IMG/VR virus record: IMGVR_UViG_3300027721_000055
Location: 1-29,023 of that record
From: a virus
DNA length: 29,023 nt
Strand: one strand, 5' to 3'
The number at the start of each line of letters is the position of its first letter. Within the stretch, counting starts at the first letter, position 1. The position numbers and the translations under genes are program-made. The notes below the pieces were generated by a model, which was given only the letters and a program-made list of their open reading frames with translations, did not search any database and was not told the origin of the DNA. Positions 1 through 7,699 of this stretch are shown in pieces.

Positions 1-1
1 C

Positions 2-1492
2 TCGATCTCTGCCACGCAAGTAACGGCAGGTACTTTGCCCGTCCTTCGCGGCGGCACCGGAGTCACTACGTCAACGGGCAGCGGTAGCAACGTTCTTTCA
101 TCGGGTCCGATCTTAACCGCACCAGTTCTGGGCACCCCAGCGGCAGGCAGTATCCTCACCAACTGCACTGGCTTGCCTTTAGCCACTGGCGTGTCTGGTA
201 CTTTACCCGTCGGTAGCGGCGGCACCGGAGTCACTACGTCAACGGGCAGCGGCGACAACGTTCTTTCATCGGGTCCGATCTTAACCACACCTGTATTAGG
301 CACCCCCGCATCTGGCAGTATCCTCACCAACTGCACTGGCTTGCCTGTTACAACGGGCGTTTCTGGACTTGGTACCGGAGTAGCAACTTTCCTCGCAACT
401 CCGTCAAGTGCGAATCTAGTTGCGGCAGTTACGGATGAGACAGGATCGGGTGCGCTTGTATTCGCTACGTCCCCGACTTTATTTACCCCCAACTTAGGAA
501 CACCTACTGCTGGTGTCCTAACTAGTTGCACTGGCTTGCCTTTAACCACTGGCGTTACTGGAGTACTACCAGCCGCTAATGGCGGCGTTGGTGGTGTCAC
601 AGACACATCTACATTTTTGACCACAGGCCAATCCACAGACGCTCTCGCTACCGGCGAACTGCGGTGGAACGGCGTAGACAAGACTTTGGATCTGAAACTG
701 GCTGGCGATGTAACGCTTCAAATTGGGCAAGAGACCAATCTACGGGTTCACGCACTAGAACAAGTGTACAACGGCCAAGTAGTTTATATTTCAGGACTAG
801 CCTCTGGTTTACCTTCAGTCAATTTAGCCGATAATACAACAGCAACCGCAGGTAAGACGTTGGGTGTTGCTACGCAAGACATAACTAGTGGGCAGGATGG
901 CTATGTTACTGTTGTTGGTTTAGTCCGAAATTTAGATCTTCTTACTGGATTAGGTAGCCCAATCACATCTGGAGATACCATTTGGTTGGGTACATCTGGC
1001 AACTTGACCAGAACGGAACCAGCTTACCCTAATGCTAAAGTAAGAATCGGTCACATCATTAGTGCTTCTGATACTGATGGAAGTATTCATGTCAATGTCC
1101 ACTATGACCCAACAGGCACTGTAAACGGTACTGGTAAAATTGGATATGCTACTGGTTCTGGCGGAGCAATTACGCAAACCGCAAGCAAATCAAATCCGGT
1201 AACACTCCACAAGACTAACGGCCAGATCACAATGCACAATGCTGCGTTAGCTTTTGACACGATTGTGTCATTCACATTAACCAACACCAAAATAGAAGCT
1301 GGTGATGTTTTAATCCTTAATCATATTAGTGGTGGTACTGCTGGAATTTACTTACTAAATGCCAGATGTGCCGCTGGGTCGGCGATCATTAGTGTAAAAA
1401 ACACACATATTTCAGCAGGATCAGGTGGCGTAAATAATCTTGCAGAGGCTATCGTCATCGCCTTCGCAGTCATCAGAGCCGCAAATTCATAA
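2..1492 (+). CDS. Phage tail fibre / receptor-binding structural protein (5' end outside window)
   Basis: The frame is open back to the left edge (the residues before the first possible TTG continue the repeat pattern), so the N-terminus is missing. The first ~190 residues are repeats with blocks such as GGTGVTTSTGSG, LGTPASGSILTNCTGLP and TTGVSGTLPV, glycine/threonine-rich units typical of phage fibre shafts. A middle part (VYISGLASGLP... DGYVTVVGLV) and a C-terminal domain (IGYATGSGGAITQTASKS... QITMHNAAL... FAVI) resemble modules often found at the ends of phage tail or appendage proteins. The likely role is a trimeric fibre that contacts the host. The 3' half is AT-richer than the following gene. 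The stop is followed one base later by the ATG of the next gene, so the two are probably co-transcribed. The family call is from recognition of repeat style; the receptor is unknown. Confidence 0.8.
   Translation, partial: SISATQVTAGTLPVLRGGTGVTTSTGSGSNVLSSGPILTAPVLGTPAAGSILTNCTGLPLATGVSGTLPVGSGGTGVTTSTGSGDNVLSSGPILTTPVLGTPASGSILTNCTGLPVTTGVSGLGTGVATFLATPSSANLVAAVTDETGSGALVFATSPTLFTPNLGTPTAGVLTSCTGLPLTTGVTGVLPAANGGVGGVTDTSTFLTTGQSTDALATGELRWNGVDKTLDLKLAGDVTLQIGQETNLRVHALEQVYNGQVVYISGLASGLPSVNLADNTTATAGKTLGVATQDITSGQDGYVTVVGLVRNLDLLTGLGSPITSGDTIWLGTSGNLTRTEPAYPNAKVRIGHIISASDTDGSIHVNVHYDPTGTVNGTGKIGYATGSGGAITQTASKSNPVTLHKTNGQITMHNAALAFDTIVSFTLTNTKIEAGDVLILNHISGGTAGIYLLNARCAAGSAIISVKNTHISAGSGGVNNLAEAIVIAFAVIRAANS
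51..580 (+). repeat. Tandem 168-bp repeats in tail fibre gene
   Basis: Blocks beginning GGCACCGGAGTCACTACG occur at about 53 and 221, a 168-bp (56-codon) period, and stay nearly identical through the following ~65 bp. A third, more diverged unit follows (about 480-580). The near-identity of the first two suggests recent duplication or recombination within the fibre shaft. Confidence 0.8.
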
Positions 1493-1493
1493 A

Positions 1494-3434
1494 ATGCCAA
1501 TCTCTCCCCTACCCCAAGCACCGTACAGGCAGGACCGGAAGATCTTTCCGACCCCGCTCGTCACGGATGTCTTGTTCAGCGAGATTCGCGACTGCACCCG
1601 CACCGAGTTTCCTGAATACGGAACCCCGCACCCTAACGCAACGAAGTGGCCGCACCACAAGCTGATCTTCATCAAGTCGGTTGACATCGAGCGCGACGGC
1701 TTGTTTGAGTTCTTCTACGCTGCGGATCGGGAGAACCAAGACCTTTATAATTACCAGTTCCAACAAGCGGACGTGGGCGGTACGAAGTTCGACTCGGTGG
1801 TTCGCACGTACGTCTCGGCCCGTTCCGACTTCTCCCCGACCAAGTACGCGATGGGCGCAGAAATGTCCAGCGACCCGAACGGCGTCTTTGAGGGCGTATA
1901 CGTGCTGTCAGAGTACAAGCAAGTAGACGCGCAAGAGCAAACCCTAAACTCGTTGTACGTTACTGAACAGCTCACGTACATCAAAAAGGTCACGCTCGTT
2001 GAAGCGTTGTACGACGAGCGAACTGGCCGGGGGAGCCAGAACAAGAAAATTGCTTTTTATCGGGGCGAGTACACTCCCGAGTACCCAAAGAATACGGCTG
2101 GTGCAATAACCATTGAAGACATCTTCGAAGACCCAGCGCACCCGTACTGGGGCCTGCAATCTGCACTGACTAATATTTTTAGGGCTGGTGAACAGCTTTC
2201 TGATAATTGGTTCGCTGTTCAAGAATCGTATATCTCGCCACCCGAATCTAGTAACGGTCCAACCAACCCAGCTAAACGTTTCGTGGTGACCCGACCGACG
2301 GCTTTCGTCACAGACGTTATTTTTGTAGAGACTGGCACGATGCCGGACCCTGTTCCTACCTACGGCTCGCCCCACTACGACACGACCCAGTGGCCCAACC
2401 ACAAGCTAAGCTCGATCAATCCCGCGTCGGGAGACCCTAGCGGGAGAATCTACGACTTTTATTACGTTGCGGACCGACCGTCTCAAGACCTCTACAACTT
2501 TCAATTTAGTCAGGCTGATATCGGCGGAATCAAGTTTGACTCGGTCGTTCGCACGTACGTGACGCCCAGAGCGGGCTACGTTCCTACGAATTACGTAATG
2601 GGTTCGGCAATGTCCAGCGCACCGAACGGGGTCTTTACCGGCACGTACGTGCTGTCCGAGTACAAGCAAACGGACGCACAAGACCCGATACTCAACTCGC
2701 TGTACGTCACCGAGCAGCTCACGTACGTCAAGAAAGAGTTGCTGGTACAGCACGATTATGACGACACCTTCGGCGCAAACCTAAAGACTATTCAGTTTTT
2801 GGCATACGCCACCGAAATCTTATCGGGCACTTCCACTGCGGCACAGTTATTCGCGTCCGGTTCTCCTTATTTTGGGGCTCAAGACAACGGCACCGTGCGT
2901 AGCGGAAAGCAACTCTCGGCAAAATGGTACGCCATTACGGAAGCTCAAGTTGTTCCATCGTTCATGCTGGGCGGCGGACGCACGTACTTCACCACAGTAA
3001 ACTACAGTTGGCCCGCAGAACTCGGGTACATCGATATCGATCTGTGGGAAAAAAGAGCCGGAGGCGATCAGAAATATATAAGACCGAATTATACAAAGAA
3101 CGCTTATAGCGGACCGTGTCGGGCCATGATCGTCGAAACTTTTTCTAGTTCGCCGACCGGAGGAAACACGGCCAAAGCGATGGAGCCTTTGGCTATTAAC
3201 ATTTCAAACCCTTATTTCTCTATTTCGATAGAACCGACTTTGCACACTTACCGGATCCTCGAGCTCTCAAACGGATCGACAGATCCAGAATTTGAACTTA
3301 CCAACGCGGAATACAGATTTCCGGCGACAATACCCGCCGCTCGTCCGCATCAGATTGTGGCATCCGACGAAGTGAAGCCTTTTCGTGGTGGCTACTTGCG
3401 TCAAATTACGACCGTTTACGCACCAACAACGTAA
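1494..3434 (+). CDS. Structural-type protein with internal ~249-residue duplication, function unknown
   Basis: I do not recognise a named family. The ATG at 1494 begins 1 bp after the fibre stop and is preferred to an upstream in-frame ATG at 1440 that would overlap the fibre gene by 50 bp. The protein is 646 aa. Two similar halves are visible: FDSVVRTYV, YVLSEYKQ, LNSLYVTEQLTY and QDLYNYQF/QDLYNFQF each occur twice, 249 codons apart. The last ~150 residues are not duplicated. There is no signal peptide or obvious membrane segment. Its place between the fibre gene and further virion-type genes suggests a virion or appendage component. Its stop overlaps the next start as TAATG. Confidence 0.75.
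   Translation: MPISPLPQAPYRQDRKIFPTPLVTDVLFSEIRDCTRTEFPEYGTPHPNATKWPHHKLIFIKSVDIERDGLFEFFYAADRENQDLYNYQFQQADVGGTKFDSVVRTYVSARSDFSPTKYAMGAEMSSDPNGVFEGVYVLSEYKQVDAQEQTLNSLYVTEQLTYIKKVTLVEALYDERTGRGSQNKKIAFYRGEYTPEYPKNTAGAITIEDIFEDPAHPYWGLQSALTNIFRAGEQLSDNWFAVQESYISPPESSNGPTNPAKRFVVTRPTAFVTDVIFVETGTMPDPVPTYGSPHYDTTQWPNHKLSSINPASGDPSGRIYDFYYVADRPSQDLYNFQFSQADIGGIKFDSVVRTYVTPRAGYVPTNYVMGSAMSSAPNGVFTGTYVLSEYKQTDAQDPILNSLYVTEQLTYVKKELLVQHDYDDTFGANLKTIQFLAYATEILSGTSTAAQLFASGSPYFGAQDNGTVRSGKQLSAKWYAITEAQVVPSFMLGGGRTYFTTVNYSWPAELGYIDIDLWEKRAGGDQKYIRPNYTKNAYSGPCRAMIVETFSSSPTGGNTAKAMEPLAINISNPYFSISIEPTLHTYRILELSNGSTDPEFELTNAEYRFPATIPAARPHQIVASDEVKPFRGGYLRQITTVYAPTT
1546..2745 (+). repeat. Two-copy intragenic duplication (period ~747 bp)
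   Basis: The segment around 1546-2010 recurs at about 2287-2745. For example GACTCGGT then GTTCGCACGTACGT is found at 1791 and again at 2538, a 747-bp offset. The copies have diverged at silent and coding sites, so the duplication is not recent. Confidence 0.75.
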
Positions 3435-4045
3435 TGCTGTACGACGTTATAAAGCCCCAAGGTGATCCCAGCTTCGGGGTACTGGCGTCGAGCAACTTCT
3501 CCCAAGGCTGGTCGGGCTCGGGCTCCCAAGGCGGCTCGGGCTCTGGCGTAACTTACGTTGAGCGCAGCCGCAGGCCCGCCCCCTCGGAACTAGAGCTCCC
3601 GTTCATTCTTTCTGTAAAACAAGAAGAATTGGGCTGGAAGTACAATGTCCGGCCCGGGTCCATCACTAACGGCACCAACGGCGGCCCGTTCGCAATATCG
3701 GGGCTCGACGAGTTTACTGCTTTTACCGGTGAAAAATTCATAATCGCGGAGGCGACGGTCACGTCCAGCCCGTTCGAGATCGACAACGTTGGCTTCGAAA
3801 TTAAAGCTGTAGTCGAAGAGGACACCAACGAGGTCAAGTTTGACGACGACGACAATCAAGAGAAGCTGCGGCTTTTGATCGGCAAGTTGGTGGTAGTACC
3901 CAACTCTGACCCGGTTGCGTACACACCGCTGCAAGCGTCATTCACATCTTACAAGACCATCGTAAGTTTCCACAACGGGGTTCCCGTCTATGTTCTTCAA
4001 GCCGCTCCATCACACCAGTCGATCCTAGTCCTACCGGAACCCTAA
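3434..4045 (+). CDS. Unknown structural-region protein with Gly/Ser-rich N-terminus
   Basis: The protein is 203 aa. The start ATG shares its A with the previous stop (TAATG), so translation is probably coupled. Residues ~22-38 form a flexible Gly/Ser-rich stretch (WSGSGSQGGSGSG), then comes a possible beta-rich body with an acidic cluster (EVKFDDDDNQEK). It has no recognised domain, membrane segment or catalytic motif. Position suggests a minor virion or appendage protein. The DNA is markedly GC-richer than the next gene. Confidence 0.65.
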   Translation: MLYDVIKPQGDPSFGVLASSNFSQGWSGSGSQGGSGSGVTYVERSRRPAPSELELPFILSVKQEELGWKYNVRPGSITNGTNGGPFAISGLDEFTAFTGEKFIIAEATVTSSPFEIDNVGFEIKAVVEEDTNEVKFDDDDNQEKLRLLIGKLVVVPNSDPVAYTPLQASFTSYKTIVSFHNGVPVYVLQAAPSHQSILVLPEP

Positions 4046-4052
4046 ACGCATT

Positions 4053-5243
4053 ATGTTCGGAAGAGTATCTACAGCACCAATCCCAGAGAGTTTTTTGACC
4101 GATTCTTGGGGTGATGGAGGTGTGTATTTAGCGAAGAAATTTACGGGCGCTTATGCTGGTGAAGCCAATTTTAATGAGTTCCCACCAATATTGAGCGGGT
4201 GGGTGGGTTGGGATCAATCTATAGGTCAAAGAACATACCCCGAATACGCGATGCCTACTGATTTACCGCCTTGGATTGCAGACACAAAGGAAATAAGATT
4301 TTTAATCGGGGCGGATAGTTTAGTTGGTCCTTTTTCATTCGCAGAGGCTGTGTATTTACGCTCTGTTGTAAAAGAATTAAAACCCGAAGTAGAACCAATA
4401 ACGTTTACTTGTGCTGGTTCTGGTTCTTCCGAAACAGTCAGTAGTGCAAAAGGGTCTTATACAACCGACGATTACCTTTTAGATCAGATAGATACTTCTC
4501 GTCCGGAGAGTCTTTTTTACCACAACGCAAAGAGTTATCAAAAGTGGGATTCATATGATGAATCTCGGTCGGGCGTATTCTTTACTGGTGAGGTGGGGAC
4601 TGGTATAGGCTGTGATCTTTCTGTATCAGCGTTGAGTGGTGGTCCCTCCGGCAGATGGGGGATGGGGCATGGCTATTTTATTGTTATGGATGTTGATAAT
4701 TATTCAGAATATTATGTCGCTATACCATATTTGGCATATGTAGCACATGCTGGGTTCTCGATGGCCGAAACAAAAGAGTCAAAAGATTCAACAGAAGAGA
4801 ACCCCTTGACTGTGAGCGGTTCTACCTACGGATTTATACTTTGCAATCTAGAGATAGGTAAACGTAAACTTTTAGGGCGCATAAGCCTGCTCTCTGAGGA
4901 TGATATTACTCAACCTTTGAGCTCTGCGGGGGAGACTATGTCAAGAACGTTCGGTGCGGATACTGAATTCAAAAGAAGTGTAAAATATGTCTCGGGCAGT
5001 ATTGAATATACATTTATGGGGAAGACAAGGACGCTAGAGGTATCTGGTCTTGAGGAAGAAAGTCACACCAATAACTCTTTTGGGTTTGGCGAAGGGCGAA
5101 TGCCCTACGCTACTATAAGTAGCGTTGCACCTAAATTCCCATTAAAGGTGAGGGCGGTTGGTTTCTGGCCTTACGAGAACGCCGACGGATCGCCGGTATA
5201 CAACGAGACCACTGGAGTTAAACTCGCCGACCCCGTCCCGTGA
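4053..5243 (+). CDS. Unknown protein in AT-rich segment, possible host-range or appendage component
   Basis: The protein is 396 aa and starts at an ATG 7 bp after the previous stop, without an SD sequence. No family is recognised. The sequence is rich in aromatic residues and glycine (WVGWDQS, PSGRWGMGHGYF, SEYYVAIPYLAY), which fits a beta-structured extracellular or virion protein, but that is only an impression. Base composition stands out: the line starting at 4681 is about 28% GC against well over 50% just upstream. That suggests the gene was acquired separately, as is common for adhesion modules. No signal peptide is seen. Confidence 0.6.
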   Translation: MFGRVSTAPIPESFLTDSWGDGGVYLAKKFTGAYAGEANFNEFPPILSGWVGWDQSIGQRTYPEYAMPTDLPPWIADTKEIRFLIGADSLVGPFSFAEAVYLRSVVKELKPEVEPITFTCAGSGSSETVSSAKGSYTTDDYLLDQIDTSRPESLFYHNAKSYQKWDSYDESRSGVFFTGEVGTGIGCDLSVSALSGGPSGRWGMGHGYFIVMDVDNYSEYYVAIPYLAYVAHAGFSMAETKESKDSTEENPLTVSGSTYGFILCNLEIGKRKLLGRISLLSEDDITQPLSSAGETMSRTFGADTEFKRSVKYVSGSIEYTFMGKTRTLEVSGLEEESHTNNSFGFGEGRMPYATISSVAPKFPLKVRAVGFWPYENADGSPVYNETTGVKLADPVP

Positions 5244-5259
5244 CCTGCCTTTAAATGAC

Positions 5260-5288
5260 TTGACCCGAGAACCTTGAATCTTTAATCT
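5260..5288 (+). promoter_or_regulatory. Weak promoter-like sequence upstream of 5299 gene
   Basis: TTGACC (5260-5265), a 17-bp spacer and TAATCT (5283-5288), in the only sizeable gap of this block. The -10 is poor. The flank ACTTGACCCGAGAACC closely matches ACTTGACTCGTGAACC ahead of the gene at 26135, which is the main support. Confidence 0.35.
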
Positions 5289-5298
5289 GCTTTCACTT

Positions 5299-5541
5299 AT
5301 GGAAAAACGTTTTTCAAAGACAATTGTCAACCCAAAGACCGGTCGCGAGCGCACCGTTAAGTTTGGACAAGCTGGTAAAGCCGCAGACGGCGGGGACCGC
5401 ATCCGTCCAGGCACCGCCAAGGGCGATGCGTACTGCGCCCGCAGCGCTAAAATCAAGGGGGACTGGAAATCGGATCCGAATTCCCCAAATAATCTATCTC
5501 GAAAAAAGTGGCATTGCCAGGGTTCAAAATCCATGCCTTGA
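5299..5541 (+). CDS. Conserved small phage protein, function unknown
   Basis: The protein is 80 aa and basic. The C-terminal half (GDAYCARSAKIKGDW, DPNSPNNLSRKKWHCQGSKS) looks like a small conserved protein seen near structural and lysis genes of other phages, where the pattern YCARS... NSPNNLSRRKW.C recurs; I recall the motif but no assigned function. The two cysteines (YCARS and WHCQ) could bind a metal or form a disulfide. The ATG follows a 55-bp gap holding a weak promoter-like sequence. It lies just upstream of a lysozyme group. Confidence 0.7.
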   Translation: MEKRFSKTIVNPKTGRERTVKFGQAGKAADGGDRIRPGTAKGDAYCARSAKIKGDWKSDPNSPNNLSRKKWHCQGSKSMP

Positions 5542-5566
5542 CTTCTTTCCGACAAAAGCATAGAAT
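5538..5566 (+). promoter_or_regulatory. Sigma70-like promoter, probably giving a leaderless transcript
   Basis: TTGACT (5538-5543), exactly 17 bp, TAGAAT (5561-5566), then 6 nt (CCGAAC) and the ATG at 5573. The expected transcription start falls on or beside the A of the ATG, so the mRNA would have essentially no leader. It overlaps the end of the 5299-5541 gene. Confidence 0.6.
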
Positions 5567-5572
5567 CCGAAC

Positions 5573-5704
5573 ATGAAATCTAAAACACAAAAACAAGTTG
5601 CTTACCTTTTGAGTAAGGTGAGCCCCTTGAGCTCAAAGCAAGAATCTAAGCTCGAGCGGGAACTTCATTCCGGGGCAGTTAAGGTCAAACCAAACGCTAA
5701 ATAA
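5573..5704 (+). CDS. 43-aa basic protein, relative of the 41-aa protein at 6347
   Basis: The frame is short but well supported: it begins 6 nt after a good -10 box and ends 4 bp before the lysozyme start. It encodes a lysine-rich helix-prone peptide (QKQVAYLLSKVSPLSSKQ then SKLERELHSGAVKVK). The gene after the lysozyme encodes a similar peptide (KVQKKVRYLLES... QKSELRKKV). No transmembrane segment is visible, so a holin role is unlikely. Function unknown; location suggests a role linked to the lysozyme or virion assembly. Confidence 0.65.
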   Translation: MKSKTQKQVAYLLSKVSPLSSKQESKLERELHSGAVKVKPNAK

Positions 5705-5708
5705 TTTA

Positions 5709-6350
5709 GTGAAGCCTGTCCTAGTAAAGCCTAAAAGAGTTCCTTCTCCAGAAGAAATGCGTGCGGACCAGTTCGGCTTTAAGCCTGACGAAGAAGAGCC
5801 TGCGCCAGATTACGAGAACAAAGGCCTCGCGGACAAAGCTTTCGAAGTAATCCGCAAGCACGAAGGCTTCAGGGCAAAGCCGTACCTCGACACCAATAAA
5901 AATTGGACGGTCGGGATCGGCACCCTGATCGGCAAAGGAACCGACGCTGACCTCAAGGCCAGCCCGTTTTTTGGGAAAGAGATCAGCGAATCGACCGCCA
6001 AAGACCTAGCCACCAAAGCTATTGCTGAGAAGATTACGTTGGCCAAAAAACTCGTTGGGGCCGACACGTTCAAAGGTTTCTCACCAGATCTCCAGGCGCA
6101 ATTGGTTTCTGGAGCTTACCGAGGAGACATCACCGGTTCGCCCAAGGCCCTGAAATTGCTTAGCCAGAATGACTTTGCCGGGGCCGCTCGCGAATTCTTG
6201 GACAACGAGGAGTACCGGAAAGCAAAAGCTGCGAAGTCAGGGGTGGCCTCACGGATGGAAGAGATGGCGGACGCACTCAAAAAAGAAAAGCCCGCGAGCT
6301 TCCAGAGCGCGGTTGAGGATCGCTTTAACCAATTGTCTGCGAACCGATGA
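5709..6350 (+). CDS. T4-type (GH24-like) lysozyme, endolysin or virion-associated
   Basis: The protein is 213 aa, from a GTG start 4 bp after the previous stop. Residues ~42-190 form a glycoside hydrolase 24-like domain that would cut the glycan strands of peptidoglycan. The T4 lysozyme triad is recognisable with the same spacing: E52 (KHEGFRAKPYLD), D61 and T67 (WTVGIG), compared with E11, D20 and T26. The first ~40 residues are charged and proline-rich, not a signal peptide or signal anchor. With virion-type genes on both sides it could be a virion-borne lysozyme rather than a free endolysin. No typical holin lies next to it. The stop overlaps the next start as ATGA. Confidence 0.8.
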   Translation: MKPVLVKPKRVPSPEEMRADQFGFKPDEEEPAPDYENKGLADKAFEVIRKHEGFRAKPYLDTNKNWTVGIGTLIGKGTDADLKASPFFGKEISESTAKDLATKAIAEKITLAKKLVGADTFKGFSPDLQAQLVSGAYRGDITGSPKALKLLSQNDFAGAAREFLDNEEYRKAKAAKSGVASRMEEMADALKKEKPASFQSAVEDRFNQLSANR

Positions 6351-6472
6351 AACTTGCAAAGCTAAGTTCTAAAGTTCAGAAAAAAGTTCGTTACCTCCTC
6401 GAATCGAACACAAATATAAATTCAACGCAAAAATCAGAACTTCGAAAGAAGGTCCAAACCAAAGCCAAATAA
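6347..6472 (+). CDS. 41-aa basic protein, paralogue of the 5573 protein
   Basis: The start overlaps the lysozyme stop (ATGA) and the stop is 3 bp before the next gene. The peptide is lysine-rich (SSKVQKKVRYLLES then QKSELRKKVQTKAK). It shares the KxQKxVxYLL and QKSxL pattern with the 43-aa protein upstream of the lysozyme, so one is probably a duplicate of the other. Function unknown. Confidence 0.6.
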   Translation: MKLAKLSSKVQKKVRYLLESNTNINSTQKSELRKKVQTKAK

Positions 6473-6475
6473 GTC

Positions 6476-7408
6476 ATGCACGCAACTACTCTAGGTCAGC
6501 TCAGCCAAACTCTTTCCACATACACGGGTCCCGGACAAAGCTTCGCACCCATTCTAAACCAGGCTTTGGAGGTTATTTATGGGATGGGTATCTGGCGTGA
6601 CCTGACCGTTGAGGGCTCTTTCGCTTGTGGAGACGGATACTTCACGTTGCCCGACCAAGCGGACATGGTCTTGTTTGCTTCTGTGGACAACCAACCATCT
6701 CGCGTACACAGCCTGTGGCACGACTACCGCGCAGCCGGAACGAATTATGACTCTACCCTGAGCTTCGGTTTGATCGATGATGGTTATCACCCGCTCTTGA
6801 CTGAGCTGTACAACCTCACCAACACCGGCTTATTTTACCTTACGCCAGCTTTGGACTCTTCCGAAAACGTTGCTTTTGACCCAGCTAGCGGAGAGTCCGT
6901 GACCGTGAAGGCTTACGCAAGTTCGGACAGCTCTATTATCCCTGGAACCACCTCCAGCGGTACTTCTTTCTCCGTGGGCGCATCCGCGAGCGGTGTTGAG
7001 TCGATCCAATACTCCAGCCTCTTGCACCGGTACGATTTGCGTTTGGGTTCCGCAACTGGAACAGTGGTCTCAACGTTTGGGCCCGGGGACGGGGTTGCAC
7101 GTTTCCGGCGTTACCGGGTTCCCCAAGCCAGGGCTGGGTCTTTCGTGCATGTCCTGTGCAAACGCCGTTTCATTCCGGTCGAGGACGACGACGATATCGT
7201 TTACATTTCTCAAATCTCGATCCTTAAGCACGCTATGCTTGCTATTCTGGCCGAAGACAACGCTGACTTGGAACGCTCTGAAATCCATTGGGGCAAGTGC
7301 AGACAATACTTGGACGAGCAGCTCGATCAATACCGAGGTCCTGCCCGTCCAAGCTTGGATCTACAACTTTATGGTGAGGGTATCTACGCTACTCGGAACC
7401 AGTATTAA
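6476..7408 (+). CDS. Probable neck / head-tail connector (tail tubular-like) protein
   Basis: The protein is 310 aa. The last third (YRVPQARAGSFVHVLCKRRFIPVEDDDDIVYISQISILKHAMLAILAEDNADLERSEIHWGKC split by short gaps, then LDEQL) resembles phage neck or head-closure proteins, in which a helical segment with EDNADLERA-like sequence and a terminal LDLQL... motif recurs. This is recognition from family style rather than an alignment. It would sit at the portal-tail junction. It is the last gene of the left + strand block; its stop (7406-7408) directly abuts the stop of the converging gene at 7409, with no room for a terminator. Confidence 0.55.
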   Translation: MHATTLGQLSQTLSTYTGPGQSFAPILNQALEVIYGMGIWRDLTVEGSFACGDGYFTLPDQADMVLFASVDNQPSRVHSLWHDYRAAGTNYDSTLSFGLIDDGYHPLLTELYNLTNTGLFYLTPALDSSENVAFDPASGESVTVKAYASSDSSIIPGTTSSGTSFSVGASASGVESIQYSSLLHRYDLRLGSATGTVVSTFGPGDGVARFRRYRVPQARAGSFVHVLCKRRFIPVEDDDDIVYISQISILKHAMLAILAEDNADLERSEIHWGKCRQYLDEQLDQYRGPARPSLDLQLYGEGIYATRNQY

Positions 7409-7699
7409 TCAGGCACCCTGATTATCGAGGCCCGCTTGCAGGGCTTGTTTGAAGAGATCATAGATATCTTCTGGGTCTTCGGACCCTAGTTTTTTAATGA
7501 CGACGTCCGCGCAAGATTGGATCCACACCAGTGCGTGGTCCTCATCTTCTGGATTTACTGAGCCCGTACATGTAAGGTTAAGGACGATGTCTTCTTCATC
7601 TTTAGGGACTTTCAAAACTAAGTCCAGGCTCCACCCAGGGCCATAAAGAACGAAAATTAATTTGTCCTTCATGGCCGCGTGTGAGTCCCTAAATTTCAT
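7409..7699 (-). CDS. Small acidic protein at the end of the replication operon, function unknown
   Basis: The protein is 96 aa and starts with an ATG that overlaps the primase-helicase stop (TGATG), so it is probably coupled to it. An internal ATG at residue 10 is a possible alternative. The sequence is acidic (PKDEEDIVLNLT, NPEDEDHALVWIQ, EDPEDIYDLFKQ) and likely a small folded alpha/beta protein. No family is recognised. Acidic phage proteins downstream of replication genes may act as partners or inhibitors, but nothing here shows which. Confidence 0.65.
   Translation of the reverse strand: MKFRDSHAAMKDKLIFVLYGPGWSLDLVLKVPKDEEDIVLNLTCTGSVNPEDEDHALVWIQSCADVVIKKLGSEDPEDIYDLFKQALQAGLDNQGA

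Noticed and set aside
5324-5563. A 79-codon frame overlapping the conserved 80-aa protein
   Set aside because: The 5299-5541 frame carries the recognisable YCARS and NSPNNLSRKKW pattern; the other frame is a shadow that also runs over the promoter at 5538.
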